Below are positions 14,919 through 25,848 of a stretch of DNA of 64,000 nucleotides, one piece after another (within the stretch, counting starts at the first letter, position 1; each line of letters opens with the position of its first letter). The DNA is from Pleurotus ostreatus/Saccharomyces cerevisiae fusant. Taxonomy: Eukaryota > Opisthokonta. The translations under genes and the position numbers were made by a program. Location: positions 62,001 through 126,000 of the forward strand of contig JAMQCK010000036.1 in the NCBI GenBank assembly GCA_024196135.1, given 5' to 3'. The notes beneath the pieces were generated by a model. It had not been told where the DNA came from. It worked only from the letters and a program-made list of their open reading frames with translations, and searched no databases.

Positions 14919-15327
14919 ATACCATTATACTTTTGTGATGTCTATAGCCGCGGGGTTCTCGGTCGGAAGACTCGACTGATAAGCGTGGGTATCAGGACAA
15001 GGAACACAACGGTGTTGATGTTTCCCCGTCGGACGGGAAGTGCATATGGTGCAGAAAAAAAACAATCAGGTCGCCGCTAACAGGCAGGTGGAGTGCCCTA
15101 GGGAAATATCGTATATCACAGTCAGCCCAAAATCCCCGATACAGTACGGTTGGTATATACAGAAGTGGCATGCCCTTCGAGTCGATGAGACCTATATACA
15201 AGGCGAAGAGGTGCCCAAGAAAGGAGTCGTATGCTGGAAGAAACCTACAGATGTGTGCAGAGGGGATAGACAATGTAAAGCTACAGCAGAGTCGTGCGTG
15301 AGGTCTATAGTGCGGCGGCGGTCAGTG
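14919..15327. other. Intergenic, convergent 3' ends
   Basis: The spacer between the 3' ends of tfb2 (plus) and the WOPR factor gene (minus). I see no gene; it likely contains the two 3' untranslated regions. Confidence 0.45.
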
Positions 15328-17075
15328 CTACTGGTCCTCGTAATGATACTCTTCCGGATCGTCCATGGCATGCAGGTTCTCGTTCATGTGGAAAGGAGGC
15401 GGTAAGGCGGGCGAGGGCCCGGATGATCCAGGTACTATGGTATGCAGAGACGACGAGTTGGATATATTGGGAAGGGGGAGCAAGGTGGCGGAGTCGCGTG
15501 CCGTCCAATGCATCGGGTGGCTGGACACCGGCGGAGACTGGTGGTAATTAAATCGAGGCCCGTATGGGTCAGGCTGCATCGACGGCGGGCTGTGATGAAG
15601 CGAGGAAGGGCTATGATGTTGGGTGACGGGGCTCCGCTGAGGCGGGTCGTTGTCCAAAATCCAAGAAAGCGAAGACGGGCCAGCGCTCATGGACCGTATC
15701 GCGTAGGGCTCTTCATGCTGTATCTGCCGCCCTCTCGCTGCGCTTAGCGGAGGAATGTGGTATGGAGCGCCCGTGGTGCGCGAGCGTGGCCTTCCAATAG
15801 GTCCGCCGGCCGAAGAGTAAGCGTCGTAAGGTTGGCTGCTGGAGCTGCTGGCCGCGTTCCACCGCCCGCCATGCGCTGGCATGTCCTGATGCCACCCTTG
15901 TTGGGACCCAGAGGATATGCCGGAGGGCGACCTCGACCAGAAATCAGGCGTGCTCGACGACGTGGAGATGCGACGGGGAACCGGCGAAGAGAGGCGTGCG
16001 CGGTTCGGAATGGGGTATAGGGAGCTGCCAGTGAAAGGATTCTTGGGTGAGAGAATGGGGGAGAAGAGGGACGTTTGAGACGACGTGTCTTCGGACTTGC
16101 ACTGCGCACCGCCTGCTTGATCGTCTTCGTCCTCGTCGTCCGCACTACGCAGATTGCGTCAGTCAGCAGGCGGGAGTGGAGTTGAGGACTTACGCCACAA
16201 CAGGGCGACCATCCGCATCCATGACAATTTTTGGAGGAATTCGAAAGCTCGTAAGGCGAAACGCGTGGGGATTCATGTATGGCCCCATAATATCTGGTCG
16301 CGTACTGGGTCTCTTCGCGAAGGTGAGTCGTACTTCCCCGGCTGCGTAGGGGTTCGTACCTTCAGTGTCCCATTCTGTACATCTGTCGTCGAGTAGTACG
16401 CGACTAGATGCCAGTCTGCGTCGTTAATCGTGACGGTGATGGTCTGCACGATTGTGAGCGGGAGTATTCAGCGACAGGGAAGGTGCGCACCTTCTTGTGG
16501 ATGCCGTCAAGCTTGAACGTAGTCGCTTCGAGTGCCGGGTTGCGGAAGCCCGTGTACAGATGGTCGGTGGGACTGGGAGGACCTTGATGTCGTGTGGAGA
16601 GTTCCTCGGATGTATAGTTGCGCCTACTTCCTCGTCCCTGAGGCCGCTCATTGATTTCGCGATAAACCTGACCTCGGCGTCAAGTCAAGGCGTGATGGGG
16701 CTGGCTTGCGTGCTCACAAGGAAATTCTTGTGAATTCTCGAGGGTGACCACAACTATACATGAATGAACGACCGCATATATGCGCGTAATTTGATCACGC
16801 ACCATGCCGTCGGTCCATCGCTTGATATTGCTGGCCGTTCATGATCAGCTCGAGGTCGCGTCAAGGAAGTTATGCACGCACCTCTCCTCCACTGCGAAGA
16901 CGAAGACTGCGCCTGAGTGGATCATAGCGCGCCGTTCGCTCTCGTTGAGCCGGCGCCGGATGCGGGGCACGATGCCCTGCGCGGCCCCGTGAACGAGGCG
17001 AAGGGCGTCGAGGGTGGTCTCGACGACGCCGTAGTAGGAGGGGACATGAGCGTCTTGCGCGCTGGCGCTCGACAT
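15328..17075 (-). CDS. WOPR-domain transcription factor (Gti1/Pac2 family)
   Basis: This family (Wor1, Ryp1, Pac2, Gti1) binds DNA through a bipartite WOPR domain and controls morphological switches and sexual development. The start at 17075 gives MSSASAQDAHVPSYYG. The first WOPR half is complete: GVVETTLDALRLVHGA, GIVPRIRRRLNESER, SGAVFVFAVEE, then across an intron SNIKRWTDGM, LWSPSRIHKNFL and VYREINERPQGRGSR. The second half follows after an intron, with TITVTINDADWHLVAYYS. The C-terminal 250 or so residues are a Ser/Pro/His-rich tail typical of activation regions, ending EYHYEDQ. Family membership is firm; which of the two basidiomycete paralogous groups it belongs to is not decided. Confidence 0.9.
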
Positions 17076-17125
17076 GGGCGCAGGAAGAGGGGGGAGAAAT
17101 ACGTCCGCGGCGTCTGGCCCGGTGG

Positions 17126-17138
17126 CATATATAAACAA
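17126..17138 (-). promoter_or_regulatory. TATA-like element of the WOPR gene
   Basis: On the minus strand the sequence reads TTTATATATGCC about 55 bp upstream of the start codon at 17075. The position and sequence fit a TATA box, though function is inferred. Confidence 0.4.
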
Positions 17139-19218
17139 TGGGAAATCCCATTTCGGGTCAGCACGCGCGCGTGCGTTGTCACCCCCTCCGGCTTGGCTTC
17201 AAGTTGCCGTGCCCATCCCGCGTTAACAGCCCGATCCGGAAATTTCGTCTTTGGATCCATTTACATCCAGTAAATCCCCGGCGAGCAGGATTTCATACCA
17301 GATCCATGCCGCCAAGGACTCTCGTTATCCCCCGATCCGACCTGCTGAATCGCGCACCAAAGACGGGCCTCCCTGTCATCATAGCCAGCTGGTGTGCCCC
17401 CTCGCGTTGCGTCTGGAGACTGGCGAAGTGTTCTGTGTATTAGTAGCTGACGTTATGGGGCAGTCGCTAGGTCGAGAGCGGATGCCCGTGGGTCCGCCGA
17501 CAGTCGAACGGTCCTTCACACGGCACTTTCCTTACCTTCGACAGCGATCGCCTTCCTTCTTGCTCGACTGTCGATCATACCTGTCAATGTGTTCCCAAAC
17601 GAACAAGAATGAACGGGAGAAACATGAAACTCACCGACATGCCTCTCCCGTGCTCTACCGGAAACGATTCATTGATTGCCAGCGAAACCCGCGAGCGGCG
17701 TCCCGCGCGGCGACCAGGTTGCAGGCCACGCCCTGCAGCCAATTGCATGGCCTTCATCCTGTGCGCTCGCGTGGAAGAAGCCTCCCACCTTAGCGACTTC
17801 TTCGTCCGATAACTGACAGTTGGTCGAGCCTCGAACCTGGTACAAGCCTCCTCCGGCCTCGTACACCTCTGCGCAGCTGTACCACCTGTCAAGACGTGCG
17901 CCACCAAGTGATTTCCGACCGCGATGACCACGACCAGAACAGCAGCAGGCCTCGATCACAAACAAGAAGGGCGGTCGTCGTGTGAAGCCCTTCACCCTGG
18001 AACGCTGGGAAGCAGGCCAATTGCTGAAGATGGATCAATGGTTGCTACATCCTCATGTTCGTGACATGACTCACCGTGGAGATAGCATTGACGGCACCTC
18101 ATTGAATATGGGGTGCCTCTTGCTGTGAAGGCCATTATGGCGATGCTATTCCGAGCGGGCAATTGACGACGCGTTGCTCAGGCTCAGAGAACAAGCTTGA
18201 AAGTGTATATGCCTAAACAAGCCTGATCACAACATACATAGCTAAACCCCGACGCGCGAAGCCCTCGAGAGGATCGTCACCTAATCTAGAAGCTTAAGCA
18301 ACGGGACCAAACGGAGACAGGACTGTATCGTACCGATCAATGGCCAGCAACATGGCGGCGCAGAAGCTATCTGCGAAGACCTAGCGTCAGGTTCAACACG
18401 ATGACCAAATGGCTGCGCAGTTCTACTCACCGAATACCAACGTACGTTGCGTTCGTACAGTGGTCGCCCTCCGCCGCGGAGACGGGTCGAATTTCCGGTA
18501 AAGATCTTGGTAATTACACGTACAAGACCACGGCCTTTGTGGTTACAAGGGGGCATCCCTGCGTGATCTCTCCCTCGACGCCGTCATTTGTGTGGGGAAG
18601 CCCTGCGTCAGTGGCAGCGCTTGGTTGTATCAGGGAAGAGAGCTGCCGTTAAGCGCGCATTCACCACCCGAGCGCATAAAAACCACGATTGAAGAGGGAG
18701 AAGGCGCTTGTCAAGGCGCTATACTCGCAGACTGTGCATACGCCCCGTCGAATGTGTTGGCCTCCTGCAGGCAGCCATTCGGTTCGCGGAGTAGGGTACA
18801 GTCCTATACAGAGAGAGCGGAGAAGGGGTAGCCATATCGAGGGTGCTGAGATCGTTGCGTCACGCAGTTGAAGTCCATGTTGCCGCGCGGCAATGTGCGG
18901 TAGAGGAAGCGATATTGCGGCACCAGTGCGGTCTTCCCGGACTTGATTAACGGGTTCGGAAGCAGTCAATTCTTCCTGCCGCCTGCCTAATATTCCGGCG
19001 CCAGTGAAGCGATGTTCGGACTGTCAGCGCAGAGACGCAGAAGGGCGGAGGAAAGATGCATTGTCACACGAAAAGGGGAAATTCGGCGGTCACCGATTCT
19101 CGCGTGGCTCGGATCGGCGGATCGGCGGAGCCAAACCGGGACGCTGCCACCTCCGAGCCTCGTGGCCACCCCGCGGGTTGAACTTTACCTTCTCTCACGG
19201 TTGAGAGTCGTGTTCAGG
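17139..19218. other. 2 kb region with no gene recognised
   Basis: The region lies between the divergent WOPR and HSBP1-like genes. Open frames reach 180 codons (17251-17793 plus, beginning at a non-ATG codon) but show no motif and strong Arg/Ser/Pro bias. On the minus strand, short stretches look locally coding, such as CAAMLLAIDRYDTVLSPFG (about 18290-18370) and LVPQYRFLYRTLPRGNMDF (about 18870-18935), but I could not link them into a known family. A decayed gene or a large regulatory region for the WOPR gene are both possible. Confidence 0.35.
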
Positions 19219-19724
19219 ATGTCAAGCCCGGCGCCAACGAAGGGAGTCAAGCCCGCTGTCAATGGCGTCAAGACCGAGCAGAAGAAGGACGCGGCAGATA
19301 TAACGAGCCCCCACGAGCTGACCGCTTTCGTGAGTGCCACTGCCTTTTTCTCGCGAGTCGGTGCCGGCCTCTGACCGATGCTGCCACACTGTGTTCTCGC
19401 GGTACTGCGCACTCTTGCATCACCTTTCTATCTCTGCTTCTACCTTGCGCCGAGCAGGTGGAGAGGCTCCTATCTCAATTGGACGACAAGTTCGAATCGA
19501 TGTCCGGCCAAATCATGGAGAGAAGTGAGTACCGTTTATTCGTGGCGCGCGGGGTAGGCGGACTGAATACGCTTCCAGTGGACCAGATGTCCGCTAGAGT
19601 GGATGCGCTTGAGGCGTCCATTCAAGATATCATTAGCGACGACCTCACTCCTACATCGCCTTCGCCTACTCCTACTACTCACCGTCGCCTGCCGAGCGGC
19701 CGGAAGTCCGGCGTGGGCTCGTAA
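19219..19724 (+). CDS. Heat shock factor-binding protein 1 (HSBP1) homologue
   Basis: HSBP1 is a small coiled-coil protein that binds trimeric Hsf1 and dampens the heat-shock response. After a charged N-terminus (MSSPAPTKGVKPAVNG) the protein has HELTAF, VERLLSQLDDKFESMSGQI, MERMDQMSARVDALE and ASIQDIISD, a heptad pattern aligning with the HSBP1 core. Two introns are clear: one of about 130 nt ending before the codon for VERLL, and one of about 55 nt inside the Met codon of ERMDQ. A short Ser/Thr/Pro tail follows, ending SGVGS. The protein is about 105 residues, close to the family norm. Confidence 0.88.
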
Positions 19725-21126
19725 AGACGGTCGACTCAGCACGTTTCACGATCTCAAGTATTTTTACAACCTAGGCCGAGTACCATGCTATCACGTCGGC
19801 GCAGACTACGATTACTATACGCTCACTAATAGTGCAGAAATCCTAGCGGTGTTTCCTGAAGCGCATGCACGGATGACGGTCATGCCCAAGGGAGTCAGAC
19901 TCAGCGATTCTCTCATAGAGTATGGACTCAAGGCTCTTGCTATCAAGGCGCAGCGCATCTCTCGTCATGAACTTCCACCGGTCCAACAATCTAGTCTGCC
20001 TCCTCGGACTTGCAGCATAGAACGATCTTCCTCGGAGCGCTCAAGAAACGTCTTACCTGCGTCCTGCGACCGAAAGCATCGTGCGCAGCCTGCAGCCAGA
20101 GGATCAAGCACAAGATTACCCCAAGGAGAGTTAACACTGTATACGGTGGCGCCGGCGCTAGAGTTCTTCTAGCCTTGCTGCATCCCCTTGAGGCTGCTTG
20201 GCTATTGTTCAGTACGTGGTCAAGCTCGAGTCAGCGGGGCGGGCTGATAGACTCAATAGGCGATAGAGGACGGGCACGAGCTATCGCCGTCTAGGACGGC
20301 GGGTCGACGGTGTTACGCATCGTCGGTGGGCCCACGTATCGGTAGCTGTTAACCTGCAAGTCCGAGGAGGGCTACCCGAAATACGTTGGTATGAATCTAG
20401 TGGGAGGTGAGCAAATTGACGCGCAGCTCACTCCGATTCGGAAGGTGTAGATGTTGACTTTCTTCAGCTCTTGCTGGAATGCTCTGCTTACTATCAACCG
20501 CTGGTCCGAGATCGCTTGGTTCAAACGTCCGGATGCCCGTTTCGCAAGCCGACGCATGTCTTTCTGGGGTCAGGTTGAGGACCAGCCAGACGTAGGATTC
20601 CTCCCCATTAGGGCGTAGCGCTCGCTTGAATCGCGTATAGGAAAATGACATTCGTCCACCATTTGTACTACTGCACAGTGCATAGCTTGAGTTCGGCCGT
20701 GCACTCGCCATCGCAGGTTTGCTATCGCCTCGGCGATCTACAGCTCTCTGACCTTTCTTGTTCCTTCAGCATTTCCTCTGATACAAGGGCAGAACATCGA
20801 CTTCACCGTCGTTCAGACGAGCGAGGTGCGCTGTTGCGCTATGCGAAGAGTGCCTGTGTTGGATCCTCGGAGGGTATAATAAAGAAGCTCGCTGCGAGGT
20901 AGCTGCAGAGATTAGTTGAGTCTTGGCGACAGTAGAGGTTCTGGGAGAGCCACGGTGGTCAGGAGGCGCGCAACGGGACGCGATTTGCGCGAAGACCGCC
21001 GACGCGTGACGTAATAGCCATGGGGGAATCGGGTCGAACATCCGGACTGGGCAGATCCCGGTTTTTGTGCGGTCCTCCTCGTTGCCTCCTGCCTCATTCC
21101 TCATCGTCTCCGACGACGAGCTCGAC
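19725..21126. other. Intergenic, no gene recognised
   Basis: An ATG-initiated frame at 19603-20172 (189 codons) overlaps the last HSBP1 exon out of frame and is probably chance. A minus-strand frame at 20397-20711 contains MSFSYTRFKRALRPNGEESYV but has no family match that I recognise. Otherwise I see nothing here except the presumed promoter of the enoyl reductase gene. Confidence 0.3.
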
Positions 21127-22459
21127 ATGGTCTCGGTCACTGTTAACGTCGTGGGGCGCCCGCCAGCCTTTGCGCGCGGCTTCCCCATCACTGTAGAGGT
21201 CCCGAACGACGGCAAGGTCGCAGATATCAAGGCTGCTATCCATGCCAAGTTCCCCAAGGTGCGCCCCAGAGACGGCGCGCGTCTATAACTGGGCTGATAA
21301 GGCTATTAGTACTATGCTACGCGTCAAAAGCTGAGCGTCCCCTCGGATAAGAAGGCCCTCGCGGACGACGCGCCGGTGAAGGAGCTCTTCTCCGGCGCGT
21401 CGCAAGGCGAGCTAGTCGTGAAGGATCTCGGCCCCCAAATCAGCTGGAGGACGGTGTTCTTGATTGAATATGTGCGTGCTATGTTGCGATACTCAGAACG
21501 TGTTACTCATTGCTATCAGGTCGGACCGCTGCTCATTCACCCCCTGTTCTACTACTATCCTCGCGTATTCTACGGCCAGGATGTGAAGCACAGCACTATG
21601 CAGACGTACGTCACCTCTGGCGCTATACATTCCCCTGCTCATAATTTGTAGTTATGCCTTCGCTCTCATCATGGGCCATTTCATCAAGCGCGAACTGGAA
21701 ACACTGTTGTGAGTTCCCCGCCACCCTGCTTCAGCGTCTGCCGTCATGCTAACCGGTACACAGTGTACATCGCTTCTCGCACGCCACTATGCCCTTCTTC
21801 AATGTATTCAAAAAGTGAGAAGCCCGCCTCGGTGCTTTGTCTTCGCCTGACCACGAACGTTCTAGCTCTGGCCATTACCATCTCATTAGCGGTACGCAAG
21901 GTCTCCTCTCCTCTTGGATGGTGACTGACAGAAAGGCAGGGCTATTGCTGGCGTTTGATCTGTACAGACCAGGCTACTCCGCTCCCGCCGTCGCCGGAAC
22001 CCTACTCGATGACCCTACTTTCCTCAAAGTCTGCGCGGGATTAGTGATCGTACGCGCAGCTTGTTCCTCGACTATGCAACATACTTACTCCTTTTGGCAG
22101 GTTTTTGAGCTCCTCAATCTGAACGCACACCTGGTGTTGCGTTCGTTGCGTCCCGCCGGCACTACCAAGCGCGGGATTCCTTATGGGTTCGGATTCGGCC
22201 TCGTTTCCTGCCCGAATTATCTGTTCGAGACCCTGGCATGGACGACGATCACTGTGATGACGGGCGGGAGTCTAGCGTGTACGAATCAAGATCTCGGCTT
22301 GCGAAGCGAATTTCTGACTTTTCCTCAGCGATTTTGTTTATAGTCGTCGCGACGGTCCAGATGGCTATCTGGGCGCTGAAGAAGCACAACCAGTACAAGA
22401 AGGAGTTCGGGAAGGCGTACCCTCGGGGGAGGAAAGCGATGTTCCCCTTCATCCTCTAG
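21127..22459 (+). CDS. Very-long-chain trans-2-enoyl-CoA reductase (Tsc13/TECR)
   Basis: This ER membrane enzyme catalyses the last NADPH-dependent step of fatty-acid elongation, needed for sphingolipid acyl chains. The N-terminus is a ubiquitin-like fold (ITVEVPNDGKVADIKAAIHAKFPK, split here for reading), as in other Tsc13 proteins. The steroid-reductase-type catalytic domain follows: IKRELETLFVHRFSHATMPF with the conserved Lys, FKNSGHYHLISG, LRSLRPAGTTKRGIPYG, and VSCPNYLFETLAW carrying the conserved catalytic Tyr. The ER-facing C-terminus is QMAIWALKKHNQYKKEF with a final MFPFIL. The start at 21127 is the first in-frame ATG. About seven introns are present. The stop is at 22457-22459. Confidence 0.94.
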
Positions 22460-23064
22460 CCGTAGGCGCGTTGATCGTATCGCTTCGTCTCTTACGCCGA
22501 CCAATACATGTACGCTTCTCGCATGCTTATCTCCTGAAGATTGGCCAGTCCCCGATTGCTTTCAGGCACTTCTTGTATGTTGCTCGGCCCTTCAATAGCG
22601 TCTCATCCGCATGGGTCGACGTCGAAGCCCCGATCGAAGTTCGCGTTGTCCGTATATGGTCCGCGGAGGACGGACCCACGACCTTGCCAAGGGATTCGCA
22701 AGGCGCCGTCCCGGTGTCGTTCTGACAATCTTGATCCATAGACCCTTCGTTAGGCAGTTCTCAACCTGGGTCTCGCGAAAGTCCAATGTCGTCGGAGGAT
22801 GCATAGGTCGAGACAAGGAAGGTCGCCAATTGTTACATTGTAGGGATACATAGGTGTGTACAGGTTGAGAATCTTATGTGTGCTATATGTTTACTAGAGC
22901 CAGCCAGGGCGTTTATCCATCTATCTAGGGAGTCCGAATTTGTGGCATAAAATAAACATTCCTCCAATTAAAACCAGAAAGAGTCGAGGAAGCAGGCAAT
23001 TGCTGCGGGATAGCATAGGCAGTCGATCTTGTAAGTTGAATCCTCCGTCTGTGAAGGTACGCGT
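22460..23064. other. Intergenic, convergent 3' ends
   Basis: The spacer between the 3' ends of the enoyl reductase (plus) and GATA factor (minus) genes. It is more AT-rich near 22910-23000. No gene or RNA is seen. Confidence 0.4.
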
Positions 23065-23805
23065 CTAATCATTGCCCGTGTTCCTAGGCCTGATCTTGTC
23101 CCGCCTCAGGGACAGCGGACGCTCCTTCCCCTTCAGTCTCTCGTAGACACTGTAACAGCACAGTCAGCGTACGTCCCACCCCATCAAAGCGCTCGAGACG
23201 ACTTACCCACACGCGTTGCACACCTGTGCCCCGACCTTGTTCCGCCGCCAGACGCTCGTCGTGCGAGTGTGGCAGTGAGTGCACTCGGGGCCCGAGTAAT
23301 TCGCCTCCCGCACGACGTCCGAGTCGTCGTCCGCGTCGATGAGCTCCCGCGGGCGGAGCTTTCCGCGCTGGGAGAGGTAGAGGCCGCACGCGTTGCAGAG
23401 GAGGCCCGGGATGCGTGGGTCGCGGCGCCATAGCGGCGTCGTGCGCGTGCGGCAGTGCCAGCAGATCTTCTCTGGCGGCGTGGGAGGGCCTCCCGTGGGC
23501 GCGGCGGGAGCCATGGAGCGGTAGGACGAGTGGTACTGCGCCGCCGTGGGTGGCGTCCAGAGGTTAGGATCGTTCAGGAACTCCTCGAGGTCCTGGATGG
23601 TTGGAGAGGAGTCCTCAGGTGGATACGGACTGGCAGCGGCGTGGGCGACGGCCAATGATGGGTGGACGTAGGAGCCCGCTCCATAGGGTGGCATACTCTG
23701 CACAGGCGACAGAGAGTATGAACTTGCCGGTGATGCAGTCCAAGAGTGTGCGTCAGCTGGTGTCGCAGGGTACGCTGGGTAAGTGGGAGCGAAGTAGTGG
23801 TCCAT
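23065..23805 (-). CDS. GATA transcription factor with two zinc fingers
   Basis: The start at 23805 gives MDHYFAPTYPAYPATP, followed by about 100 residues rich in Pro, Ser and Tyr. Two GATA fingers follow. The first is CWHC, 18 residues with TRTTPLWRR, then CNACG (type IVb spacing). The second is CTHC, 17 residues with TRTTSVWRR, then CNACG (type IVa spacing). An intron of about 55 nt falls just after the second CNACG; the last exon encodes VYERLKGKERPLSLRRDKI and the basic tail. The stop is at 23065-23067. The protein is short, about 225 residues, and should bind GATA-type sites; its target pathway is not evident. Confidence 0.9.
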
Positions 23806-24631
23806 CCCACTGGTTGCTCCAGCAGGCGAAGGACGAGAGTATGCTGTTCATCGTGTTAGTAAGTGAGCTTTATGGCCAACATTGATGACGCTGACGATGG
23901 ACACCAGGATAGCTCGACCCATCCCGCGAAGACGTGCGGCTGTGCGATGGGCGACGCGGAGCCACGCCTCCTGCGTAGTACGCGCTCTGGCTAGACATGG
24001 TTTCTGGCAGGGGCGTAAGTGGCACTGGACGCGTCGCCACATCCTGCTTATGTACCTCGCCCTATCTTGCATCACGCTGCGGAGCCTCACAGCGCCCGCG
24101 CGGCACGGCCGACGAATCTGAGGGAGCTAACACATTGAAGGAGGTAAGTCTGGCTGAGTTGCAGTCATCGCATGACAGATGCCGATTGATGATTTACGGC
24201 ACACACAGGCCGCTACACGAGTCACGCCGGAGGGGGACGGCCCTTGGGCGATTGGAGATCCAGCGGTCGAGGGAGGGATCTCGCCCTCAGACGGAAACGC
24301 GAATCAGGGGGACGCGGGGGTGAGCCTGTGCTCTGATGCGCCGGCATGCATACGCAATGCTGAATTGGCCAGTCCGCAGGTGTGCTATTGTTTCTCGAGC
24401 CCCTGTGGTCTGGAGGGGAATGCATCGAAGCTGGCAGACACTGCGGGCGGGAGTAGGATGCAGTGGTTGGAGAGATGCGTCGAGTCAGGAACAGTCACCC
24501 CGCCGCTGCCAGTGCGTGTCGGTCCGCGCCGCCATCATACACGTGACCGTCCGCCGGCAGTTTGCCTTCGAATCTCGATGTTGGACTTGGAAATTCGGGC
24601 TCTATCTTGGTGAGCTCCATGTCTGCATCTG
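23806..24631. other. Upstream region of the GATA factor gene
   Basis: No gene recognised on either strand. It is the likely promoter of the minus-strand GATA gene. Confidence 0.35.
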
Positions 24632-25234
24632 ATGCGAGCAGCGAGTTCGCAATTTCTGGGACCTTTTGGTCTTGCCTTACCGTTCCGGGCGAATGTGCGA
24701 AGAAGTCTCGTCATCCCGTATTCTCTTGCTGATGGATTCGATAGCCCTTTTACCCTCTGCGGCGGTTCGACTTCTGTCGCTTGGAATGTGCTCGATGAGT
24801 ACGCAGGACTCTACTGCTCAGCGAACAGGCAGGAATGTGAGTCAATTGTATCCAATACACACTGTCTAACGCTCGCACAGAGGGCAAGAGGCGACACATC
24901 TCTGTTCGCGTATTCACTACGCTGGACAGCCAAATTACCTTGTCCGCCTCAATCGTGGAATCAGAGGCACACCACCGCCGCCATGACTACAAATTCGTCT
25001 CAATTGTTAAGCGCCCATCAAGATCTCCGACGTCGACAGCCCCCGTCAAGCCACCCGCGAACAATGGCCAGAACAATGACGGCGCTACAGGTCCTGTCGT
25101 CAAACCAGGGGCCGCTTGTCTGCTCAGTCTCCGATAAGATAGGATGGTGGGAGAAGAGTCTGCGCTGGCAGTCGGCTACGATCAATGCAACATTTCCAGT
25201 GCTCTACGCGACTGTGGGGAAGGCGGAGAACTGA
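24632..25234 (+). CDS. Hypothetical open frame, doubtful
   Basis: An ATG-initiated frame of 200 codons with no introns. It begins MRAASSQFLGPFGLALPF and is rich in Ser, Arg and Gln. I recognise no domain, signal peptide or repeat. An overlapping plus-strand frame at 24940-25137 (ending CLLSLR) has a composition at least as protein-like, which lowers confidence in either. It may be chance. Confidence 0.2.
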   Translation: MRAASSQFLGPFGLALPFRANVRRSLVIPYSLADGFDSPFTLCGGSTSVAWNVLDEYAGLYCSANRQECESIVSNTHCLTLAQRARGDTSLFAYSLRWTAKLPCPPQSWNQRHTTAAMTTNSSQLLSAHQDLRRRQPPSSHPRTMARTMTALQVLSSNQGPLVCSVSDKIGWWEKSLRWQSATINATFPVLYATVGKAEN

Positions 25235-25848
25235 CTTGCTAGGCGCTGCCGACGCTAAACGACAGCTTTGATCAAGGCTCAATACAACGGCAGTCCAGAC
25301 TCTCTCTTCAGTGTCCTCTTTTGCGTTTCGACGGCGGGCTCAACACCTTCTGGCGAGTTAGCGGCGGAAAACACGCAGGCCAAACAATAATTCACTGGTC
25401 TCATAGGAGATGCGGACAACGAGATCCTGGGTATCATAACATATCGTCGAGTCTCTGTATGCTGCCGATGATCATATTCGAGACATAACGAGGACCGTTT
25501 GCTTCGAATTCTGTTAGGAATCGTACATAGACGCTGTTTCAGCGAGAGTAGGTCGTCAAGATAGGCTTGATGAATGAACTTGGCACTTCCTTGATGCTGT
25601 CGCACGAAGTAAAACCTTTGGTGGCCTCAGACTTGTAGAGAAGCTGTGCAGAGGTGAGCTATACGCATACCTGCCTCCAAAGGAATGATTAAAAGGAACT
25701 GGGAAAACGAACATTGAACGCGTGACTCGGCAACTGCCGAAAAGGCTATCACCGCTGTGCCGCCGGCAAGTTGTCGGTCCTTGTCATCGCGCTCGATGCG
25801 CCGCCCGCGGAACGGCGAGTAACAGGACGCGTTATTTCGTGCAGCTCT
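25235..25848. other. Intergenic, promoter of the TBC gene
   Basis: No supported gene. Frames on the minus strand start at non-ATG codons and lack motifs. The 3' part is the presumed promoter of the TBC-domain gene. Confidence 0.4.

Noticed and set aside
19603..20172. ATG-initiated 189-codon plus-strand frame
   Set aside because: It overlaps the last HSBP1 exon out of frame, has no motif, and no plausible promoter of its own.
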